From positions 15,243,701-15,307,700 of the forward strand of contig OZ024888.1 in assembly GCA_964017195.1 (NCBI GenBank): 64,000 nucleotides of DNA, written 5' to 3'. This document shows, in pieces, positions 45,856 through 54,567 of the stretch; positions within the stretch are counted from its first letter, which is position 1; each line of letters starts with the position of its first letter. The stretch is from Siderastrea radians. Taxonomy: Eukaryota; Cnidaria; Anthozoa; Scleractinia; Rhizangiidae. Position numbers and translations under genes: made by a program. The notes beneath the pieces were generated by a model. The model ran no database searches. It had not been told where the DNA came from and saw only the letters and a list, made by a program, of their open reading frames with translations.

Positions 45856-46290
45856 AGCTGGGTTTGCCAGAAATATTCGGATACAAAACTGAAGCAATTA
45901 AGTCTTTTTGGAGTAAGCAACCTTAAAAAGACTTGGAGAAGGATGAGAGGATGAGATATGATTGACTTATGCATTGAGCGACCATAATATACTTGCTAAA
46001 AACATTGAGCAGTTATATATTTTCTAGACATAACGTGAAGTCGAGATAAAAAGATAACATGAAATACAGAAATTTTAATTTTAGAAAACAGATTGTGTTT
46101 TATATCATAAGGTCAATTTACTTTCTTTAATTCATATTTTTTATATCGTGAATTTTTTATATCGTGAAGTAGCAGTATTTTAACGATTTATTTTAACACA
46201 GCAACAAATACCGGTATGGCAGCATTTATAGTATGCTTCAAAGCGACTAGGTCGTTGATTAAACAGGTCTATTTATAAATCCATTGCTTT
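45856..46290 (+). other. Probable 3' UTR of the ARHGEF10-family gene
   Basis: AT-rich non-coding sequence following the stop. There is no canonical AATAAA in the first 500 bp. An ATTAAA is at 46258-46263, shortly before a family A element begins at 46291. The end of the transcript is therefore a guess. Confidence 0.35.
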
Positions 46291-46487
46291 AACCCTTCAA
46301 GCCCTAACAGTGACGAGCCCTAACTCTTTACATTATCACTACTTGTTCAAACAATGGTGATGAGAATAAAGAAAGTGATCACCAAGGATAAGATGCTTGA
46401 TATTTGGACAAATTCTCTTTACTAGTACCATAAGAAATGTATAGAGAACAGTAAGGAGAATATGCATTTTATATCAGCGGTTAAGCA
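46291..46487. mobile_element. Family A element
   Basis: AACCCTTCAAGCCCTAACAG, then TTACATTATCACTACTTG, GTGATGAGAATAAAGAAAG, TACTAGTACCATAAGAAATG and ending ATATCAGCGGTTAAG. It is the first repeat past the gene. Confidence 0.85.
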
Positions 46488-47139
46488 AAGATGCACATGC
46501 TGTGATTGGTCAGGCTTTAGTTTGGGTTTTACGACACTAATTTGAAACCCACTCTTTGACTTGTAATTTATCTAGATTTAACTAAGAATTACAGCTGTTA
46601 AAATACGAATAGTATAGTGAGATAATAGCAAAAAAGAAAGAATTGAAAAGTAAAAATTGGAGAAAACAGGACAAATTTAAGGCAGCAGGCCATACTAGGC
46701 GAACCTGAATGTTGCTATAGAAACTTCCCGCGAATGTAAGCCCATCGAAAATAAGCCGTATGTTGAGGTGTGGGTACAATGTAAGATGGCTTAAAAACAG
46801 CTACAGTTTAAAAATAAAATAAATAAAGATCATTTTGTGTGCACCCGGTGATAATGCGTTTGTTCATACCTGTGGGTGGGGGGGGGGGGGGAGTTTTGGA
46901 CTCCCATGAATTAGAAGTGACGGGGCTGGTTGTCGGAAAATTTTGAAATAAACCTCGAGGCGCTAGTCTGGAAACTCCTTTTTATACTCATGAAGGGACG
47001 TTCGAATCCCCCCCCCCCCCTCAAATACGTGGATACCACGGGGAGCGGGGAGAGTTGCAGCGGGGAGCGTCTCTCCATTACCGCTCTCCAGATTTAATTT
47101 ATACATCGGCGGACCAACTCATGCAAAAAGGCGCAATTT

Positions 47140-47275
47140 TAAAGAAATAAATAAATGTCATAAGCTTACTCTTACAAAGTCCCGAGCCACCAACGGGAAT
47201 CGAACCCATGACGTCCGTTCCAGATGCCGGCTGGAACGCTCTGCCACTGAACTGTGGGAGACCTTTGGTGAGCTA
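47140..47275 (-). repeat. tRNA-derived SINE
   Basis: On the - strand: CACAGTTCAGTGGCAGAGCG (box A) and CATGGGTTCGATTCCCGTTG (perfect box B). The tail continues GGTGGCTCGGGACTTTGTAA. The anticodon arm is extended and irregular, so it is not a clean tRNA gene. Confidence 0.72.
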
Positions 47276-47489
47276 AGTCATTCACATGTTTTACATGCCA
47301 TAGGACCTGCATTTTGCAGGTACGAACAATGACAACAGACTTGTAACCCATAAACTACCCGCACCGCGCATAACTGATTTTTTTACAGTAAAATTGGCGA
47401 TGAAGTTCGTTGTTCACTGTACTAGTAAACATCTAATGTTACCGGATTTTTTCCTTAAAGGAGAACCAAAGTCAAAAATCAAGCGGGAA

Positions 47490-47960
47490 GTAGCAAGGAG
47501 CGACAGGGCTGCACGACTTCTAACAATGGAAACATTTATATAATGTAGCCTCTCAATATTTTTCCACTGACAAGTATGTGATTTTTAAGAAAGGATATTA
47601 ACAACGGCTCTTAAAAAATTTGTCGTTGCAATGACTGTCTTGGTTTTGTAAAGTGCCATTTTATTCGTTAAAACGTGTATGAGGTTCGGCACCGTTTATT
47701 GACATTGTGTTCAGACAAATGTGTAACAATTAGCCCCTTTCGAAACTGTGAGTTTCGTGTCTATGGAGCTTGATATGTTTCCTCCTTTTGTAAGCAAGTC
47801 TTTCGACTGCCGATTTGTACAGGCAAAACCATGGTTTCGACCCTCCACATGGGTCTCATCAGTTTCCGGGATTGGTTTTGTGAGTTGCTCTTATGCAAGC
47901 TCATGTACTTTGTGAGAATGACAAGGCATTCTGTTTGGCAAAGGTTTTCCGTCAGGGACC
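47490..47960 (+). repeat. Element X, left part
   Basis: GTAGCAAGGAGCGACAGGGC, ATTTATATAATGTAGCCTCT, GTCGTTGCAATGACTGTCTT, TTTTGTAAGCAAGTCTTTCG and CTCATGTACTTTGTGAGAAT. The same blocks recur in the same order at 54568-55340 and inverted at 57010-57447. Its right continuation (51196-51350) has been separated by later insertions. Confidence 0.7.
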
Positions 47961-49215
47961 GCGCGAGGGGTGGGCTGAGGGGGCCTTAGCCCCCCCACTT
48001 TTGGGTGCCATTAAAAAAAATATAATGCAAAAGTTGGAAAATTCATTAGTCAGTGATTAGTATCAGGGTCAACCATTACTTGGTTTTCCCCAATACACCT
48101 AATTTTTATATGGACCAAACAGAAACAGAATAGACAAGGAATACTCTACAAAAGTTCAGATCGCCTTGCTCTCATTTGGCTTGTTTAGTTGAAACTAGTA
48201 CTCAAGTGTGCTCTAGGGAACTCTATCTTGAAAACTTTTAACCTGCTCAGATTTTCATAACAATCGACGGAAGCTGATACCCTCTCTTTCGTTTGGCCTC
48301 TAACTCTCGTGAACTTTCATTGACTTTCTTCTGCTCTTAAAGAGTATGAACGTTTGTCGACCCTCGTTTTAGTCTGGCCCAGGCATGACGAACTGTAGTC
48401 TGTCTTAGGATTAGCGGCAAAAGCGTGCTTTGATATTTGCTGAAAATCAACGTTACTTCTTCAAGCTTCTTTATATGCATGTAAACTTAGCTGACGAAAG
48501 ATCTCTTTCGCGGCCTAACGATGACAAATAAAGCTTCAGCAGTCAGGACATACTGGCAGGCTGACGTTGGTGAAATATACAGGTCACGATACTCAACTCA
48601 GCAGGATACGACTTAAAATGTGTATAGAGATGAAAGAACAGGCTCAGACGCATATCCTGCTTATTCCTATTCCGGTTTAGGAATAACAGAATATCCAGAA
48701 TATCGATTCCCTGAAAGAATTTAATTTTTCCTATTCTGATAAACCGAAACATCCCGACCACATTCCGTTCATTTTGTTATCGTGGAAGCATTACTGAGGG
48801 ACGGAAGGGAATAGTGTCCAAACTGAGAAAACATTAACTGTACTATACTGATTGTCTTCTTTTCCTAAATATCGACATTATTAATTACTGGTGACACGAA
48901 GAGTCTGTTACCCTTGGTACAGCTTTGATCCTTTACTTATGGGTCTATATCATATAATCAATTCAAATACAATCAATTTATATCGCGCATGGTCTATGTG
49001 TTTCGATGTTAAAATTTATACTGCACATGTTCTATATGATGGAAATAAACCGACAACTTTTAACACACTTGGCCGATGCATTGTTAGTCACTAAAAAGAC
49101 AAAAAATTCGTGTGAGGCTGTCACCCCCACCCCCCATCCTCTGATCGAGTTAGCCCCCCCCCCCCCACTTAAAAATAGGCCGAGTGGTCCCTGTCCGTTG
49201 TGTATTTATACCCAC

Positions 49216-51192
49216 CACAGGCTCACCATCCTCTGTTTGTGTGGTGGGCTGTGCATAATGGCTGTGTCGGTTCATCAAATTAGCAAAACTAAAGCCGAAA
49301 TTTAGGAGTTTCAAAACTGAGGGAAATGAAATAAAAACTCATAAAATTGCTGCCATGGTGTTTTGATTTGTGTTTCTGTGTTCATTTTGGCGATTTAAGG
49401 CTCGCGAAAGCGATGTTTTCAAAATAACAGTCGGACTCGCTCAAAAGTAGAGAAAGAGAACAAGGCATGCAACTAGGCGACCCGCAAATTACACTACCCA
49501 GTCGAACATTTCGCCAAAAAAGTCGTATTTGCCCGATTCGCTCACGCAAAAAAATCTTAGCCCTCGAAAGAATAGTCTTCAAACAAAGTTTTGGCCAAAT
49601 TTGAGTTAGATTCGATCGTAAATAGTCCTTTAGAATCGAGCCCAGACTTTTTAATTTGACCGCCAATTTGCTTTCTCCCTATGATCTGCAAGAAATCCGA
49701 ACTCAAAGGAATTCGAAGAATGCATTTTTCCGTTAAAATTTGAATTCGTGTGCGACAAACCGCTACCCCTGGCCTCCCTACGCGAAACTTTTGGTTCGTG
49801 ACAAAATCTTCTCTGTGGTCACCCGAGTGACGAGTTTGACCGACAAAAGAACCCAGTTGAAAGACACACGACTTTTTTTAAAATTTCGCCTGTGCGTAGA
49901 CTGAGGGTCGCTGGGCGCAAAAATTCAAAATAAAACACAATGGAAGATGCAGACTCAGGCCAGCCTAAGGCCAAGAAGAAAAAGACCGAAAAGGGAAATG
50001 AAAAACGGTGGTGGTATGGAACAGTGTGTGATAACAGTTCTCCTTGCTATACCTTCAGTTCGCAGGAAAAAAGATGCGATAGTCAGCAAATTTTGTGGGC
50101 TGAGCTGTGGTGAGCTGATCAATGAAGCTGCATTTCAAGTCGATGTTCGGCTTATGATAAAATAGAAGTTCAATTCAATGCTAGTTTAACTTCCAAAATC
50201 TCATCCAAGGAATTTTTTTTTCCGGATTTTAACTTATAATGGCTGTGTTAACCTGTCGTGAAAACGGAAAAATGCAAGCCAGTTAAACGTAACGAAACGA
50301 TTACGTATGATGTAAATAGCTGCTGTTGTTTGGCAATGGTAAATGGCACACACACACACACGTGACAAAGAAGAAAAAACAATTCAACATACCACCACCG
50401 TTTTTCATTTCCCTTTTCGGTCTTTTTCTTCTTGGCCTTAGGCTGGCCTGAGTCCGCTTCTTCCATTTTGTTTTGTTTTGAATTTTTACGCCCAGCGACC
50501 CTCAGTCTACGCACAGGGGAAATTTAAAAAATCTTGTGTCTTTCAACTGGGTACCTTAAATGTCGGCCTCAAACTCGCCACTCGGGTGACCACAAAGAAG
50601 ATTGTCACAGACCAAAAGTTTCGCGTAGGGAGGCCAGGGGTCGCAGTTTGTCGCACGCGAGTTCAAATTTTAACGGCAAAATGCATTCTTCGAATTCCTT
50701 TAAGTTCGGATTTCTTGCAGATCATAGGGAGAAAGCAAATTGGCGGTCAAATTAAAAAGTCTGGGCTCGATTCTAAAGGACTATTCGCGATCGAATCTAA
50801 CTCTAATTTGGCCAAAACTTTGTGTGAAGACTATTCTTTCGAGAGTTATTTTTTTTTGTGTGAGCGAATCGGGCAAATACGACTTTTTTGGCGAAATGTT
50901 CGACTGGGTAGTGTAATTTGCGGGTCGCCTAGTTGCATGCCTTGTTCTCTTTCTCTACTTTTGAGCGAGTCCGACTGTTATTTTGAAAACATCGCTTTCG
51001 CGAGCCTTAAATCGCCAAAATGAACACAGAAACAAATCAAAACACCATGGCAGCAATTTTATGAGTTTTTACTTTATTTCCCTCAGTTTTGATCATGAAA
51101 CTCCTAAATTTCGGCTTTAGTTTTGCTAATTTGATAAACCGACACAGCCATTATGCACAGCCCACCACACAAACAGAGGATGGTAAGCCTGT
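49216..51192. repeat. Near-perfect ~1.98 kb palindrome (arms ~800 bp, spacer ~370 bp)
   Basis: The left arm (49216-50017) and right arm (50389-51192) are inverse copies. Examples: GGCGATTTAAGGCTCGCGAA / TTCGCGAGCCTTAAATCGCC, and CAAGGCATGCAACTAGGCGA / TCGCCTAGTTGCATGCCTTG. Each inner end carries the same short coding-like start, reading MEDADSGQPKAKKKKTEKG (left, + strand, ATG 49941) and MEEADSGQPKAKKKKTEKG (right, - strand, ATG complement at 50464-50466). The ORFs running along the arms (50478-51023 + and 49382-49666 -) end in the same 52 residues. Confidence 0.88.
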
Positions 51193-51195
51193 GTA

Positions 51196-51350
51196 CCCAC
51201 TGTGTGGATCGAAAATCCAGGATTTCTACTGATTATTCAAAGGTAGACAACTGTCAAATGTGGTTTTCGATCCTTATCCGTTAGAAGCTTACGTGTGTTT
51301 GTATATGTTTCGTTTTTGACATTTTAGCACTCTGTGTTAGGTTGAATTGA
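51196..51350 (+). repeat. Element X, right part
   Basis: TACCCACTGTGTGGATCGAA, GGATTTCTACTGATTATTCA, GTCAAATGTGGTTTTCGATC and TTTAGCACTCTGTGTTAGG are the same as 55377-55530. It directly abuts the palindrome, which seems to have split element X. Confidence 0.7.
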
Positions 51351-52094
51351 AGCGTTGACCGTTATCCGATTTGATGCGTACGTTATTTTTGCATAGCTGC
51401 AGTGTAGTTGTTTTGAATGTGTTGCAAATTGCTCTTCCATTCCTCTGTGATGTTTACTGAGTGCTGATATGCGATTTTCTAACACGTGTTCTTATACTCG
51501 GGAAGTAGTGTTGCTAGTTGTTAGCCATGCGTTCTGTATCTCGGTCTTTCCACCAATTTTTTTTCTTCTTTAATATTTGAAGTGGGATTGGTTTGGAGGT
51601 TAATTTTTAGATGGTGATTGAAGCGAGCCGTTACATTTTGAGTGTCGCATGTTTAAGATTTTGAACTCAAGGTCATATCGGTATGAAGGACATCTGTGGC
51701 TTTTGACCTTTGATTGTGTCTGTGTTAATAAGCGACTCAATGTGGTTTTGAATCTTTACTCTTCTTGTCAGTTGTTATTTTCAAGATGTGTTTATAGGCA
51801 AAGGTAGAGCGTAAAAACTCAATTATGTTCCACCAAATATTCAGCAGATAGAGTTTTTATAGCCACGTATGTAGGATGTTAAGATCGAAAAATGTGCATT
51901 CTTACTGGTCCTTGCCAGCCAGTAAGCTTGCTGTGATTTCGATCGGATAAGCTTTGTAGCTATACACTGGCTATAGATTGTTCTATACAATATAAGAGGA
52001 CTATACAGAAATGCGGTTTCTTTCGCAATGTTAACATGATGTTTTTTTGCGTACTATGTAGTCTCCTGCAGAAATACACAATAGGTTGTTTTAT

Positions 52095-54307
52095 CGCTGT
52101 GGCTAAATGACCGGCAGCCGGTCAAGATTGTCAAAACACTAAATGACCGGCAGTTCTATATTTTTGACAAATTTAGGAAAATTGAATAATTTATCCGATC
52201 TAAGCTATAATATTTTGATTAAGATGTGTTTAGCGATTCGAAAGACTTTCGTGTCGAAACTGAACCCTTGTACGCTTGGCCTTTGAGTACGATGCTAAGT
52301 AATGTAACATTACGTAATTTTGTGTTGGGAGAGAGAATTCGTGGCAACACCTTTTCCTCGCCTACAGTTTTTGTAAACATTTTCTCAAGAAGAAGGATCT
52401 GCGTTAGTCAAACCATTTAACTTTCGTTTTGCCCAGCAAGAATAAGGAAGCGCTTCTACATCTGTAGCTGTTCCAGGATGTAACAAGAGTTGGGGGCTTG
52501 TGGTGTTACGTGACACTTTACGCGACTGTTGGCGGGAAAGTTGCATCACGTGAGAGTGCGAAGAGGCCGAGAAGGTGAAGACCTCCGAAGGTAACTGATT
52601 TGCAATCGGTTTTCGCCTCTGCTTTTTACGGTCGTTTACTTATATCTCTTCGTCTCAAATGAAGTGACAAGCCCTGAAATTGTCAAACAAATCGGACTGC
52701 CAGTCATTTAGTGTTTTGAAAACCTCGACCGGTAGTCAGCCTTGAACAGAATCCAAGTGTATGTCCAGCGTAAACTAATGCATGGTTCAATTCTACCTGT
52801 AACCATCCCCCCCGGGCATACCCCCGGGGATTTGCAATTTTGTTCTCACTTGGCAGTCTATTCCCCACACCCCGGGCACGCAAAAAGAGACAATTCCTCA
52901 CCCCCGGGACTGCTCATCGACCACAAATACGTTGTTTTGTGTACAAAACAGAGATTACGATATTGATTTCCGTGCAATAGCAAAACCAGACATTTTGACA
53001 AGAACTTAAACGCTTTTCTAGAGTTTCTTGAACGAAGGACACTACATGTATAATGTAATAAAAACATGCACTGACTATATTTGAAAAAAAAACTGAAGAA
53101 AAACCCTTAACCGCATAAGGCTAGCGAGTAAAGAATTTTCGCCAAGTGATTTATTCTAAATATAGCACATACGCACAAGAGGCCCGTGAACAAGTCGATG
53201 GCAGCATTTTAAAGGAAGTTTTCTTAGCTTGTTTCATAAGAATGAACACTGGACTGAGACCTCTGTTAAATACAAAGCCCTGCATCCGTTTTCATTTAGA
53301 GTCTATTTAAGTCGTCTTAGTATATACATAAATACACTCACAGAAGAAATAAATCTTTGTGATGAACGCCAACTATTCGAGTACGCATCAAACGTACATT
53401 CCTTTAACAATTTAAAATAAAAGTACCTTCGAATACAGATTTTAATTTTCAGAGATTATCTTCTCTAACCAGTCTGCTACAAATTCTAGAGATTCTCCCT
53501 GGAAATAGGCAGTCTTCTCAACGCGGTCCGGCGTCAACCGAGAAGTGACGTACTGCACAAGAACGAGGGAACAACAAGAAGTTATTTTCGATTTGCCCCG
53601 CCCCCCTCCCCCCGGGACAAGACGACTTCAAACAATTCCCCACCCCCGGGACCGAAGGGCTGGACTTGTCCCCGGGGTTGCCCGGGGGGGGATGGTAACA
53701 GGTAAAATTGAACCATGCATAAGCGTTGAGTTTAAAACTATTAAGGTCTTCCCTAAACACATCTCAAATAAAATGTCATAGTTCAGTTTAAATAAATTCT
53801 TCAATTTTCCTGAATTTGGAAAAGAAATATCGGACTGCCGGTCATTTAGTGTTTTGACAACCTTGACCGGTAGTTGTTTCGCAACTCATGGCTTCGCCCA
53901 GGGTAAACAAAGAGTTTAGTTTGAGAAGAAAAAGACTCTTCCGAATCGCTTAACACAACTTAATCAACAGACCATTCTCTGATCGGTTAAGTTCGTCGAT
54001 TTTCTTGAAATTGTCAAACAATTAGGACTGCCGGTCATTTAGAGTTATGAAAACCTTGACCGGCAGTCGGCCCTGAACAGAACCTAAGTGTCACAACACA
54101 TCGCTTCGTACTCTATGCCCAGCGTAAACAAAAGGTTGAGTTTAAAACTATTAAGGACTTCCGAATCGCTTAACACATCTTAATCAAAATATCATAGTTT
54201 AGATCGGATAAATCATTCAATTTTCCTAAATTTGTCAAAAATATAGAACTGCCGGTCATTTAGTGTTTTGACAACCTTGACCGGCTGCTGGTCATTTAGC
54301 CACAGCG
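52095..54307. mobile_element. Mutator-like non-autonomous element, 2.2 kb, long inverted ends, 9 bp duplication
   Basis: The ends CGCTGTGGCTAAATGACCGG and CTGGTCATTTAGCCACAGCG belong to inverse repeats of about 165 bp (through GATTAAGATGTGTTTAGCGA). TTGTTTTAT stands at both 52086-52094 and 54308-54316. Long inverted ends plus a 9 bp duplication fit Mutator-like elements. Internally the terminal block (GACTGCCGGTCATTTAGTGT) is repeated at about 52695, 53833 and 54029. No transposase frame remains. Confidence 0.82.
52780..53725. mobile_element. Nested inverted-repeat element inside the Mutator-like element
   Basis: Left ATGCATGGTTCAATTCTACC with CCCCCCCGGGCATACCCCCG is the inverse of CCCGGGGGGGGATGGTAACA with GGTAAAATTGAACCATGCAT on the right. 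The arms are 130-150 bp and full of CCCCGGG palindromes. The 660 bp between is AT-rich with nothing recognised. Confidence 0.7.
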
Positions 54308-54403
54308 TTGTTTTATTCCCTCGGCATTGAGGTGATGTGTTAGGTAGTTTACGTGTATTCCTCGATGGGCTTTTACAGTACATGTTCTGATGTGCTAATG
54401 GAT

Positions 54404-54513
54404 TAGACTGTGAGCTAGACTGCGTGCAGTCTCTCTTTTGCTCTAAAATTCCTGCCGGAGGAGCGGCGAGAAAGCGAGTGCGATGGAGCAAAAGAGAGAC
54501 TGCTCGCAGTCTA
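54404..54513. mobile_element. Fold-back MITE with TAGACTG ends, 9 bp duplication, 110 bp
   Basis: TAGACTGCGTGCAGTCTCTC pairs with GAGACTGCTCGCAGTCTA around CTTTTGCTC ... GAGCAAAAG. CTAATGGAT lies at 54395-54403 and 54514-54522. It is the same family as 7692-7846 by its ends and duplication length. Confidence 0.82.
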
Positions 54514-54567
54514 CTAATGGATTCACGCGTTAGAACGGGCCTCTGTCTGAATACAATCACAGTGGGA

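Larger units (their letters stand above)
40017..43224. mobile_element. TTAA-flanked DNA transposon, 3.2 kb, non-coding
   Basis: The ends AGTGTATATGACACGAAA and TTTTCGTGTCATATATACT are inverse. The inverted ends extend with interruptions over about 190 bp (TTTTTTCTTCGGTTTTTGA, TCGCGG, ACGTCAATCGACTTG). TTAA stands on both sides (40013-40016 and 43225-43228). TTAA duplication is the piggyBac signature, but the ends lack the usual CCC. No transposase frame remains. Microsatellites (CA)n at 41505 and (CAA)n at 41779 lie inside. Confidence 0.72.
39938..43346. mobile_element. Family A element split by a TTAA-flanked transposon
   Basis: The left part is 39938-40016 (TAAATTCTCCTGACTGCTCT ... GAGAAATTGC). 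The right part is 43225-43346 (ATCTTTGGTGATCATTTCCT, TCTCATGACCTG ... CACTGTCGGGGCTTG). Joined, they follow the family A order. The 3.2 kb between is the next entry. Confidence 0.7.

Noticed and set aside
43992..44085. A functional tRNA gene on the - strand
   Set aside because: The A and B boxes are good, but the sequence continues into a SINE body without a clean acceptor stem.
44779..44836. Alternative ATG start ([10 protein letters not shown]) upstream of the last exon
   Set aside because: This is the intron; the frame is open by chance, and the acceptor at 44836 and family homology explain the exon.
45072..45530. 152-codon antisense frame
   Set aside because: It is the reverse shadow of the last ARHGEF10 exon, which has a strong coding match on the + strand.
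47185..47260. A functional tRNA gene on the - strand
   Set aside because: Perfect B box but an irregular anticodon arm and a SINE-like continuation.
50478..51023. 181-codon frame as a gene
   Set aside because: It runs along one arm of the palindrome and lacks any recognisable domain. I list it as part of the repeat, though a transposon product cannot be excluded.
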